Positions 44,274 through 52,599 of a DNA stretch of 64,000 nucleotides are shown here, in pieces. Where the stretch lies: NCBI GenBank assembly GCA_963820035.1, contig CAWFYK010000009.1, forward strand, positions 1 to 64,000. The letters run 5' to 3'. The notes under the pieces are model-generated. The model searched no databases. It was not told the origin of the DNA and saw only the letters and a list, made by a program, of their open reading frames with translations. The stretch is from JAWWPG01 sp963820035. GTDB taxonomy: Bacteria; Actinomycetota; Actinomycetes; Propionibacteriales; Nocardioidaceae. The stretch's first letter is position 1; each line of letters opens with the position of its first letter. A program made the position numbers and the translations under genes.

Positions 44274-45961
44274 TGGCGCTCGCGGAAGCGACAGTGAACC
44301 TTGAAACAGAGGCAGACCTCCGAATTGTCATCGCGGACGACTCTGCCGAGTCGCTAGCCCTGTTGCGCGCGATGCTCGCGATGATCGACGGCGTGGACGT
44401 CGTCGCGGCCGCCGATGACGGCCGAGAGGCAGTCGAGTCCGTCGAGCGGCTGCATCCCGACGCCGTCATGCTCGACATCGCGATGCCCCGGATGGATGGC
44501 CTGGAGGCGGCGGAGCTGATCCACTCGCATCACCCGGAAACCACCATCATGATCTACTCGGCTTACGATGCCGCGAAGATGGGGCCGGCGGCGCTCGCCG
44601 CGGGCGCCGACGCTTATCTGCCGAAGACCGCCGACGTCCACGAGCTACTGGACGGGATCCAACGAGCGCTGCCGGACCGAGTGTTTGTCGAGAAGGCCAG
44701 CCTCGGTCCCAGCAGCGCGATCAGTCCGCTCCACTCGAAGAGCTCCGACAACTCCTTCTGGAAGGAGCGCTACCGCATCCTGCTCGACGCTCTCACTGAA
44801 GGCGTCCTCATCACCAGCTCGGACGGTGAGATCGTTCACGCCAACTTCGAGGCCACCCAGATCCTTCAGGTCCCGATCAGCAACCTGGTAGGTCGGTTCC
44901 TCGTCGAAGTTGGAATCGTCGGTGACGTGGAGACCTCCGCTGCGATCGACCAGGCCATGAGGACCGGCCGACCGGCATCCAACCTCGAGTACGATTTGCA
45001 CCGCACTAACGGCACGGCCCGTCGGCTCATCATCAACGTCCGCGCCTTGCGTAACCCGAAGGATCTCTCCGTGCGCGAGGTTCTTGTCTCCTTCACGGAT
45101 ATCTCGAAGCAACGAAGCTCGGAGCGCGAGGCAGCAGCCATCGGCCGCCGGCTCCGGTCCACGTTCGAGTCCATGCTCGACGGCTTCGCCATCCTCTCGC
45201 CGATCCGTGGGGCTGACGGAGGCATCGTGGACTTCCTCTACGACTACATCAACCTGGCCGGCTGTCGCATCAACGGTCTCCCGCGAGCAGATCATCTCGG
45301 ACACCGATTCCTCGACGTGCATCCTCGGATGCGGGACTCGGAGCTGTTCGGAGACTACGTCCGCGCGGCCGTCTCTCAGCAACCCGTGTTGAAGAGGACT
45401 GTTCCATCTGCCGAGGCGTCCGTGGGCCAGGACGACATGCTTCGCAGATGGGATGTCTGCGTTACGCCATCCGGGACCGCGATCTCGGTCGCGTTTCGTG
45501 ACGTCACCCAGCAGGCGGAGCTCGACGCGCGCCTCGAGCAGCGTGAGGAGGAGGTTCGGTCTGCCATCGGGACGATCGCCGAGGGTTTCTTCCTCACACG
45601 AGCGCGACGGGACGAAGGCGGCCACATCGTCGACCTGGAGTTCGTCGTCGCCAACGAGGAGGCCTGCCGCGTGACGAACCGCGCGGAGGAGGAGTTCCTG
45701 CATCGCGGCTATCTCGAGATCTGGCCCTCGATGAGAAGTCGTTTCGAGCAGTACCGCCGAGTGGTCGAGACCGGCGAGCCCTTCCAGACGATCATCGAGT
45801 CCGAGACCGCGCAGGGACTCACCGGCACGTTCGGGCTCTCGATCAGCCGTATCGGCGACGGCTGCGCCATCGTCGTCAGGGATCTGCACCGGAAGCCAGA
45901 GGCGGCATCTCCACGTCGCCCGAGGCTAGCGCCGCCGAAGTCCGAACAACCTTCCACGTGA
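44273..45961 (+). CDS. Response regulator with REC and multiple PAS domains, no output domain
   Basis: 562 residues. The N-terminal REC (about 16-135) has RIVIADDSAESLALLRAMLA, phospho-Asp in DAVMLDIAMPRMDGLEAAEL and the switch TTIMIYSAYDAAKM, YLPKTADVHELLDGI. Three PAS-like modules follow: ILLDALTEGVLITSSDGEIV, LDGFAILSPIRGADGGIVDF and IGTIAEGFFLTRARRDEGGH. The last reads as a sensor with no kinase, GGDEF, EAL or phosphatase after it; the chain ends in a Pro/Arg-rich tail. It overlaps the convergent REC gene by 36 bases. Likely a sensory scaffold for the nearby PAS-kinase. Confidence 0.85.
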   Translation: MALAEATVNLETEADLRIVIADDSAESLALLRAMLAMIDGVDVVAAADDGREAVESVERLHPDAVMLDIAMPRMDGLEAAELIHSHHPETTIMIYSAYDAAKMGPAALAAGADAYLPKTADVHELLDGIQRALPDRVFVEKASLGPSSAISPLHSKSSDNSFWKERYRILLDALTEGVLITSSDGEIVHANFEATQILQVPISNLVGRFLVEVGIVGDVETSAAIDQAMRTGRPASNLEYDLHRTNGTARRLIINVRALRNPKDLSVREVLVSFTDISKQRSSEREAAAIGRRLRSTFESMLDGFAILSPIRGADGGIVDFLYDYINLAGCRINGLPRADHLGHRFLDVHPRMRDSELFGDYVRAAVSQQPVLKRTVPSAEASVGQDDMLRRWDVCVTPSGTAISVAFRDVTQQAELDARLEQREEEVRSAIGTIAEGFFLTRARRDEGGHIVDLEFVVANEEACRVTNRAEEEFLHRGYLEIWPSMRSRFEQYRRVVETGEPFQTIIESETAQGLTGTFGLSISRIGDGCAIVVRDLHRKPEAASPRRPRLAPPKSEQPST

Positions 45962-46810
45962 GACGGGCGTCTCGCCGACGACGTCGTCGAGCGCCGAGGC
46001 CGCAGCGTCGACAGCGGCCACGACTCCCTCCGCATGTTCGGCCGGCGCGGCGAGCTGCTCGCGCTCTGAGAGCTGCTTGCGTTGTTCGTCCGCGAGCGAC
46101 TTCAGCATCGAGCGCGACGGTTCCCGCGCGCCGAACGCCACATGCTTCAGGAGGGTCGCATCGAGCGACCGCTCAGCCCAGCTGTGACGGGGCCCGGGTT
46201 CGCGGCCGGCTTTCCATCCACACGTCTGACAGCTCAGCGTGTAGTCACCCTCGGCATCGATCCCCACGGTGACCTCATGCGTCCCTCCCCCCTCGTGCTT
46301 GGTGGAGCCTGCAGTATGGGACCTGAACTCTGAAGGCGAGACGGCACGTGGGTCTGCGAGGACCAGCCTTCGACGTTCGATGGCATACCGAATAGCGCGC
46401 GTCAGCGAGTCGGAGTCGACGTAGTTCTTGACGAGATAGTCCTCTGCACCCTGCCGGATGGCCGAGATGCCGAGCTCGAGACTGTCGAAACCGGTCAGCA
46501 CGATGATCGGAAGCCGATCGGACATCTCCCGAATGGCATGAAGCACGTCGAGACCGTTCGCATCCGGCAGGCCCAGATCCACCAGGGCACAGTCCGCGGT
46601 CAGCGCAAGGTCCGCTGTCACACCGGCGAGCCGCGTGACGTGCTCGAAACGCGCCGCAGGCATCGCCGCGCGGAGGTGTTCCTGGGTCAACCGCGCGTCC
46701 GCCGCATTGTCCTCCACCAAGAGGAGCATGAGGTCATGCGGCTCGGGCGGACTCTCATGCACCTCGTCCGCAGGACGGAATGGCACGCCGGGTGGGACAT
46801 CCACGGTCAC
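45926..46810 (-). CDS. Stand-alone response regulator with Cys-containing C-terminal region
   Basis: 294 residues. The REC domain (about 26-150) has LMLLLVEDNAADARLTQEHL, the phospho-Asp in ADCALVDLGLPDANGLDVLH, LPIIVLTGFDSLELGISAIR and AEDYLVKNYVDSDSLTRAIR. After a Thr/His-rich linker comes VTVGIDAEGDYTLSCQTCGW with a Cys-X2-Cys pair and KAGREPGPRHSW carrying a His, perhaps half of a zinc site. A coiled-coil-like helix (ADEQRKQLSEREQLAAPAEH) follows. No DNA-binding domain is present, so it probably passes phosphate or binds a partner. Confidence 0.85.
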   Translation of the reverse strand: MTVDVPPGVPFRPADEVHESPPEPHDLMLLLVEDNAADARLTQEHLRAAMPAARFEHVTRLAGVTADLALTADCALVDLGLPDANGLDVLHAIREMSDRLPIIVLTGFDSLELGISAIRQGAEDYLVKNYVDSDSLTRAIRYAIERRRLVLADPRAVSPSEFRSHTAGSTKHEGGGTHEVTVGIDAEGDYTLSCQTCGWKAGREPGPRHSWAERSLDATLLKHVAFGAREPSRSMLKSLADEQRKQLSEREQLAAPAEHAEGVVAAVDAAASALDDVVGETPVSRGRLFGLRRR

Positions 46811-46971
46811 GAAGGCACCTCCCTGTTCACCTCAGACGTCATGGTCGGACTTTCCGGGAAGCGTAGTGATCGCCCTCACGTTCTCTTGCAGTCTACGCTG
46901 TGAATTGCAAAAAAAGAGCATCCGGTCGGAGCCACTTTCTCGCGATGCGATTGCGGTCAGCGCCTCCAAGC

Positions 46972-48273
46972 TCAGTGCGCTGCTCCGGCTTCCACGAGTT
47001 CGTCCGGCGGCGCGTCGGGAAGGGTGAACCGGAATCGGGCGCCTCCGCCAGGGTTCTCCTCGACCAGCACAGCCCCTCCGCGCCGGTTGACGGCTTTTTC
47101 CACGATCGCGAGGCCGATTCCGGTACCGGGGAACTCCTCGTGAGTGTGCAACCGCTTGAACATGCCGAAGATCTGGGCTCGGTGCTCCGCCGGTATGCCG
47201 ACTCCGTTGTCGGCGACGGCGAACTCCCAGGAATCACCGCTGCGCTCGGCTGAGACGCAGACTCGCGGCGGGACACCAGGCGCAACGAAGGCAAGTGCGT
47301 TGCGGATCAAGTTCATGAAGACTTGAGTCAACTGCACCTCGTCCGCGAGGACGACTGGCAAGAAACCCACGCTCACCACGGCTCCGCTTTGGTCAATCTG
47401 GGACCGCAGGTCGGCGAGGATGCCGCCGATCAGTTTGCTCGAATCGACCGGCTCGAGCAGGCTTTGGCGGGTGCCGACGCGGCTGTAGAGCAGCAGGCCA
47501 TCGATCAGCTTCTGCATGCGGGCGCAGCCCGAGACGATGAATGCGATGAACTCGTCAGCATCACTCCCGAGCATCCCGCCATAGCGACCCTCCAACAGAT
47601 CGGCGAAACCTCTGATCGTTCGGAGCGGCTCGGAGAGATCGTGGCTGGTGACGTAGGCGAACTGGGCAAGGTCCTCGTTGGACCGTGCAAGGTCGCGGTT
47701 GGCCCGCTCCAGAGCCCGGGCGTTCGCCGCGACCTCGTCGGCTGCCCGGGCCAGCTGGTTCGCGTTGTCCCGCTGAGCAGTGAGGTCGGTCATGATGATG
47801 CACCGCACCATGACTCCGTCGATATCCAGGCCGACGACCGAGGCGAGCACCGGAAAACTCGTCCCGTCGTCTCGCACGAGAGACAGCTCCCCCCGGGCCG
47901 ACCCACCCTCGGCGGCCAGGAGCAACGCCTCCAGGTGACCCCGCGAGTTGGCGTCCACCAGCGTGTGGAAGTCGGAGCCCACGAGCGCGCTCACGTCACG
48001 CTCGATCAGCTCGGAGAGCCGGATGTTTGCATAAAGCACCACTCCGCCCTGAGAGACCGTGGCGGCTCCTTCTCCCATCCCCTCCACGATCGCGCGGTAG
48101 GGGCTGTCACCACTTCTGAGAGCGGAGTGCTTCTGTTCGCTCTCCTGACCATTCAGCGACAGGCCGACACTCCCCGACCCGATGGCGTCGAAGGACTGGC
48201 GAAACTCCTCGAGCTGACCCCGCACGCGCTTGAGCTCGGATTCGAAGTCCTCTGAGACGGCGTCAGCGTTCAT
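46972..48273 (-). CDS. PAS-domain sensor histidine kinase
   Basis: 433 residues. A coiled-coil start (FESELKRVRGQLEEFRQSFD) is followed by a PAS domain (YRAIVEGMGEGAATVSQGGV, VLYANIRLSELIERDVSALV, LVRDDGTSFPVLASVVGLDI). Then come a second coiled coil (ALERANRDLARSNEDLAQFA), the HisKA box YVTSHDLSEPLRTIRGFADL and HATPase boxes FMNLIRNALAFVAPG, FAVADNGVGIPAEHRAQIFG, FPGTGIGLAIVEKAVNRRGG. This is a soluble kinase of the phytochrome-kinase-like group. Its gene lies 161 bases upstream of the stand-alone response regulator; together with the REC-PAS protein they form one signalling group. Confidence 0.92.
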   Translation of the reverse strand: MNADAVSEDFESELKRVRGQLEEFRQSFDAIGSGSVGLSLNGQESEQKHSALRSGDSPYRAIVEGMGEGAATVSQGGVVLYANIRLSELIERDVSALVGSDFHTLVDANSRGHLEALLLAAEGGSARGELSLVRDDGTSFPVLASVVGLDIDGVMVRCIIMTDLTAQRDNANQLARAADEVAANARALERANRDLARSNEDLAQFAYVTSHDLSEPLRTIRGFADLLEGRYGGMLGSDADEFIAFIVSGCARMQKLIDGLLLYSRVGTRQSLLEPVDSSKLIGGILADLRSQIDQSGAVVSVGFLPVVLADEVQLTQVFMNLIRNALAFVAPGVPPRVCVSAERSGDSWEFAVADNGVGIPAEHRAQIFGMFKRLHTHEEFPGTGIGLAIVEKAVNRRGGAVLVEENPGGGARFRFTLPDAPPDELVEAGAAH

Positions 48274-48547
48274 CGTGTCCCCCGAGCGCGGGCATGGAGC
48301 GAGTGCTCGACCAAGGTCGTACTGAGCCGCGGGATGGCTCTGCCATTCTCATCTCGACCATCCCAGATTGACCCTTTCGGTCGGCTAAGACCAATCTGCG
48401 CGAATTATCGGTCGCCGCCAAGGGCCATTAGTCACATGTGGCGCAAAGCTCGCGGCGCCGATGCCATCAACCCTTCGAGACACGCGTGCTGGAGGGTCGG
48501 CGGCATCCTGTGTCCGAGCCGCGTGTCGTCCGGGGATCCGAATGCGG

Positions 48548-49429
48548 CTACCAGTCCAAAGCGGCGCGGATCCGGTCGAGCATGCCGTTGTCGAGCACGA
48601 GGGTGGCGGCCTTGGCGGAGTCCGTGATCGAGTGCGGTCTCGACGCACCGGGAATCGGGATGACGTGGCGACCGAGCGAGAGCTCCCAGGCCAGCACGAC
48701 CAGCTGCGGACTGACGTCGAGCTCGTCGGCCAGCTCCGCGAACACGGAGAATCGGTCTCCTACGGACTTCGATGCCTTGCCGGTGCCGCCGAGCGGGCTC
48801 CACGGCAGGAAGGCCACACCAAGCTCGCCGCAGTGCTCGAGCTCGTCGCGCGACGAGAGATAGAGGGGCGAGAACTCGTTCTGCACGCTGGCAAGGCCGG
48901 CTCGTCCGAGGACATCGACGGCGATGTCGATCTCCTCGACATTGGCGTTGGAGATGCCGATCGCCCGGAGCTTGCCTTCCTCCTGGAGCGTCCTGAAGTT
49001 GGCGATCGCATCCGCATAGACCATCGACCGGTCCGGCCGATGCCACTGGTAGAGGTCGATGACCTCGCGGTCGAGCGCCTTCAGCGATGCCTCCACTGCT
49101 CTGCGGAGATAACCGATCGACCCGTCGCGACCCCACGTCTCGCCGGGACCGCGGGTGATGCCGCCCTTGGTGCCGACGACGACCTGATCGGTCGGGCCGG
49201 CGTACGACGCCAGCGCCCGTCCGACGATCTCCTCGTTGTGACCCATGGTGTCCCAGCTCGGGGAGTAGATGTCTGCGGTGTCGATGTAGGTCACGCCGGC
49301 GTCGAGGGCCGCGTGCACAGTCGCTATCGCCTGCTCTGGGCTCGGCTTCACGTTGTCGCCCATCGAGAAGGGCATGGCGCCGAGTCCGATCGGATAGACC
49401 TCGAACGGTCCAAGTTTTCGTGTGTCCAT
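48548..49429 (-). CDS. Aldo/keto reductase
   Basis: 293 residues. The (beta/alpha)8 barrel shows the NADPH-dependent tetrad: VTYIDTADIYSPSWDTM (Asp and Tyr), QVVVGTKGGITRGPG (Lys) and VIDLYQWHRPDRSMVY (His). GVAFLPWSPLGGTGKAS and the C-terminal coenzyme loop HVIPIPGASRPHSITDSAKA follow. Broad aldehyde/ketone substrates are expected. The start ATG 49429 lacks a strong Shine-Dalgarno site. It stands alone between the kinase gene and the methyltransferase gene. Confidence 0.93.
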   Translation of the reverse strand: MDTRKLGPFEVYPIGLGAMPFSMGDNVKPSPEQAIATVHAALDAGVTYIDTADIYSPSWDTMGHNEEIVGRALASYAGPTDQVVVGTKGGITRGPGETWGRDGSIGYLRRAVEASLKALDREVIDLYQWHRPDRSMVYADAIANFRTLQEEGKLRAIGISNANVEEIDIAVDVLGRAGLASVQNEFSPLYLSSRDELEHCGELGVAFLPWSPLGGTGKASKSVGDRFSVFAELADELDVSPQLVVLAWELSLGRHVIPIPGASRPHSITDSAKAATLVLDNGMLDRIRAALDW

Positions 49430-49570
49430 GCGGACGATCCTGTCATTCCGTCTGGCGGCATCGGGCGGGCGGCCCCGACGTTGCAGCTCGCAAGCGCGCG
49501 CACCGACTGGAGGTAGCTAGAGGTGCTGCCAGGTGGGTTTGGGGTTGTCACCCGGCGGCTGACGGGCTGG

Positions 49571-50083
49571 CTAGAAGGGGGTCCCGATTGTGACCATGTG
49601 GGTCCCTTCGAGCTCCAGCAGCCGCTGCTTGCGTGGCAACCCGCCGGCATAGCCGGTGAGCCGGCCGTCCTTCCCCACCACGCGGTGGCAGGGGATGATG
49701 ATCGACAGCGGGTTGTGTCCGACGGCCTGGCCCACCGCTCGGGCCAACGTCGCGTCTCCCAGCTCTGCGGCGAGCTCGCCGTACGTCGTCGTGGTGCCGA
49801 ACGGGACCGCCCTCAACATCGCCCAGACACGTTCTTGGAACTCGTCGCCGTTGGTCATCGTCGGCAGGTCGAACGACGTCCGCTCGCCGACCAGGTAGTC
49901 CACCAGCTGGGAGCGGGCGTCCCGGAGGAGGGCGTCGTCGCGCGCATTGACCCTCGGGCCGATGGTCTCCTTCGACGGCGGGTACCAGTGGTGAGGGAAG
50001 TAGACACCGACGATGGCACCGCCCGACGCCACCAGCGTCAGCTCACCCAGCGCGGTGTCCACGATCGCGTGGCGATTCCTCAT
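49571..50083 (-). CDS. ogt: Methylated-DNA-[protein]-cysteine S-methyltransferase
   Basis: 170 residues from ATG 50083. The N-terminal ribonuclease-like lobe (MRNRHAIVDTALGELTLVAS) precedes the active domain: FQERVWAMLRAVPFGTTTTY, ARAVGQAVGHNPLSIIIPCH with Cys acceptor in IIPCHRVVGKDGRLTGYAGG, then RKQRLLELEG. It removes O6-alkyl groups from guanine by suicide transfer to Cys. Its ATG overlaps the TGA of a 68-residue VOC fragment, so translation is coupled. Confidence 0.93.
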   Translation of the reverse strand: MRNRHAIVDTALGELTLVASGGAIVGVYFPHHWYPPSKETIGPRVNARDDALLRDARSQLVDYLVGERTSFDLPTMTNGDEFQERVWAMLRAVPFGTTTTYGELAAELGDATLARAVGQAVGHNPLSIIIPCHRVVGKDGRLTGYAGGLPRKQRLLELEGTHMVTIGTPF

Positions 50084-50286
50084 GGTGTCGTTCCCTTTCC
50101 GTCGTAACTCTCTGCGCTCCATAGAAGACGAACGAGGTGGCCCGAATGTGAGTCGCGGACGCCCCCGTTCCCGTGCTCAAGGGGGAGGTGCCACATCAAG
50201 GCACGATCGAGCAGCCGGGAATACCAGCCGGGCGCACCATCAAGGTCTGACACCGTGGACTGAGCGAGCACTCGGGTGAACGTCAT
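50080..50286 (-). CDS. Truncated VOC-family protein coupled to ogt
   Basis: 68 codons from ATG 50286, with AGAGGAG upstream. The first beta-alpha unit of a VOC module is clear (MTFTRVLAQSTVSDLDGAPG, WYSRLLDRALMWHLP). After that the sequence departs (LEHGNGGVRDSHSGHLVRLL) and stops at TGA 50080-50082, whose first bases overlap the ogt ATG. It is about half a VOC module and cannot form the usual four-module site. Most likely an in-frame deletion remnant that still serves to translate ogt; it may be degenerate. Confidence 0.65.
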   Translation of the reverse strand: MTFTRVLAQSTVSDLDGAPGWYSRLLDRALMWHLPLEHGNGGVRDSHSGHLVRLLWSAESYDGKGTTP

Positions 50287-50443
50287 GTTGATCTCCTCTG
50301 GGTGGGATGAATGACGCCCGTTCGCTCGTGCGTCCGAACGCCACCCGCTTCCCTCACAGACAGACCCGCGAACCGGGCCGAACTCATCGGTCTGCGCGCA
50401 CCTGTCGTGACGCGGGCAGGCGGAGACCCCCTCGCGGGTCGTC

Positions 50444-51121
50444 CTAGAAGGCCGAGACGGTGGCCGGCGCGCGCTGGGGTCGCGAGAGAGTGCGCACCAG
50501 GGCATCGCGACCATGCCGTCGTAGCGCGATCGCGCTGAGCAGCCGGAGCACCGGGTCCAGCACGTCGAACCCGAAGTCGGGGGTCGGCACGTCCACGCTG
50601 GCAGCCAGGTCGTCGGAGTGGACCACCATCTCCATCAGCCGGGTGACGAGGAAGTCGTCGGTGGCAAGAGACCACCCCTGCCAGGGGATATACGTCATGG
50701 CGGGCGCATCCGCCAGCGCTCCCCCCAGCTTCGACAGCGCCCCGGATATCAGGGCGACAGCCACCTCGGGGCCGTCGTCGGCCTCGCGGTCGGAGCTCTC
50801 GCGGATGGACCTGTTCACTTGTCCGTCGAGGTCCTCGCGTAACCAGGGCGCCCGCGCGTAGTGCTCGAGGAGGTCGATCGTCTCGGCATCCGCACCATGA
50901 GAAGGGTCCGCCCCGAGCAGAGCCACCACGTTGACGGGCTGGCTGGCGAGATGCCGCGTGAGCCCCCCGACAGACATGCCCGCACACGCTGACTCGCGCG
51001 TCCAGGCTGCAGTCACTTCGGGCCGGGAGACCAGCTCGAGGACCAGGACGCCAGCATCGATGACGGTGGCGTGGTCGAGTGTGCCGGCGAAATGGAGGGT
51101 CACGGCCACGAGTGTAGACAC
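50444..51121 (-). CDS. Maleylpyruvate isomerase (mycothiol-type) N-terminal-domain protein
   Basis: 225 residues from GTG 51121 (alternative GTG starts lie 4-6 codons downstream). VSRPEVTAAWTRESACAGMS and VGGLTRHLASQPVNVVALLG carry the MDMPI_N fold with the metal-ligand His. ISGALSKLGGALADAPAMTY and VTRLMEMVVHSDDLAASVDV provide the later His-Ser-Asp motif. The C-terminal region ends in basic residues. Likely a mycothiol-linked transferase or isomerase; substrate unknown. No operon partner is obvious. Confidence 0.82.
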   Translation of the reverse strand: MSTLVAVTLHFAGTLDHATVIDAGVLVLELVSRPEVTAAWTRESACAGMSVGGLTRHLASQPVNVVALLGADPSHGADAETIDLLEHYARAPWLREDLDGQVNRSIRESSDREADDGPEVAVALISGALSKLGGALADAPAMTYIPWQGWSLATDDFLVTRLMEMVVHSDDLAASVDVPTPDFGFDVLDPVLRLLSAIALRRHGRDALVRTLSRPQRAPATVSAF

Positions 51122-51204
51122 CCGTCCGGACAGCCGGCGACGGCTGCGGCGCCCGTCCAGAGGACAGGCGCCGCACCCGCTACGGGATGGTCAAGCTCAG
51201 GAGG

Positions 51205-52356
51205 TCAGAACCTCGCGACCCCTGCGGCCGCCGCACCGTGGGCGGTGGCTCCGGCGTGGGCCAGACCGGACGCACCCGGCGTACCGATCTCGCTGCTCGA
51301 CAAGATGATCGTGGCGTCGGCGTTGTAGCCGCCGACGACCATGAGCTGCGGCTTCGCGTTGGTTCCGATGCTCGCACCAGCCTGGTTACGACGGGCTTCC
51401 TTCAGCGCGCCCGCCTTCGACCACTTGTCACTCTTCACGTTGTACTGCTGCACGTCGGGAAGCGCGTTCGGAAACTGACCACAACCCGCGAGCGTGATGG
51501 TGCCGCCGAGCGGACCCTTGTCGAACGCGAATGCCTGTGACTCGTCGCAGGCCTCGGGCAGGTCCTTGACGGCCTTGTCGTTCCACTTCGCGTTGCCGAC
51601 CGTCCAGGACTCCACGGTCTTCTGGGCGTTGAGTGTCCCGGCGTCGTTGACGTCGCCGCCGATCGCGTAGATCGTCTTGCCTCCGATGACCGCAGGAGTC
51701 ACGTATCCACGGGCCTGGGTCAGGGCCGGCTGCGCCTTCCACTTCTTGCCGGGCTTGCCCTTGGGGTTGAACCTCCAGACCTGCTTGGAGTTGTCGTCCG
51801 TGCAGGGCGGGACACTCGTCGAGAAGGACATTCCGCCGAGGACGTATGCCGTGTTGCCGGCGACGGCGACCCCGGTGCCTGGCATGCTGACGCACTTCGA
51901 AGGAGTGGTGCCCGGCCACGGGTCGGACTTGACGACCATGGCCTTGTTGGTCGCCGGGTAGTAGACCTGAACCGTCTTGAGGATCTTGCCCGTCGCGTCA
52001 CGCCCTCCGAACGTGTAGAGGCCGAGCCCCTTCTTGTCGTGGAGCGGGGCCACGGTGTAGTTCGAGATCGGGACCGGCATGTCGACCTTGGTGTCGACAT
52101 ACTTCCCCTTCTTGAGGTCGTAGTACCAGACCGAACCATCCGTCGTACCCGCGTCGTCAACCCGGAATCCCAGGAAGTAGACCTTGCTGCCAACCTTCGC
52201 GCCGTCGAAACGGGTCGCTGATGACGGGAAGTCTTTGCCTGACTTCCACTTGACGGCTACCGACGGCGAAGGACCGGCAGCGAGCGCGGCGCCTCCAGAC
52301 AACAGCAAGCCGACGGCGACCGCGACGCTCAACCCTCGCGCATACCGCAACTTCAT
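51205..52356 (-). CDS. Secreted Kelch-type beta-propeller protein
   Basis: 383 residues from ATG 52356 after GGGAGG. A signal peptide (MKLRYARGLSVAVAVGLLLS ... AALAA) precedes a Kelch propeller whose blades carry 'Y..GG' turns: YTFGGRDATGKI, YVLGGMSFSTSV, YAIGGDVNDAGTL and MVVGGYNADATI, with conserved Trp residues in VWRFNPKGKPGKKW and DKWSKAGAL. The last strand TIILSSSEIG is followed by an Ala/Gly-rich tail. The function would be extracellular binding or oxidation, but there is no catalytic Cys-Tyr pair that I can see. Ligand unknown. Confidence 0.82.
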   Translation of the reverse strand: MKLRYARGLSVAVAVGLLLSGGAALAAGPSPSVAVKWKSGKDFPSSATRFDGAKVGSKVYFLGFRVDDAGTTDGSVWYYDLKKGKYVDTKVDMPVPISNYTVAPLHDKKGLGLYTFGGRDATGKILKTVQVYYPATNKAMVVKSDPWPGTTPSKCVSMPGTGVAVAGNTAYVLGGMSFSTSVPPCTDDNSKQVWRFNPKGKPGKKWKAQPALTQARGYVTPAVIGGKTIYAIGGDVNDAGTLNAQKTVESWTVGNAKWNDKAVKDLPEACDESQAFAFDKGPLGGTITLAGCGQFPNALPDVQQYNVKSDKWSKAGALKEARRNQAGASIGTNAKPQLMVVGGYNADATIILSSSEIGTPGASGLAHAGATAHGAAAAGVARF

Positions 52357-52599
52357 TTCAGACCTCCCGTGCAACAAGGCGCTGACCCCTCACAGTCCGC
52401 GCACCCACCTGTCGGGCCTATTCATCCCACGGCGGCACCTGACCCGTCAACCATTTCGGTGCAGACATCGCACGCAACGACCGAACGTCCGCTTTGCCCT
52501 CCGGTTCGAACGCGTAGGCATGCGTCGCGGAGAGGTGTCGAGCAGGTCGAACCCCGCGCGACCTGGACGTTTCGTGACCGGACGCTCGTCCGTGACCGG

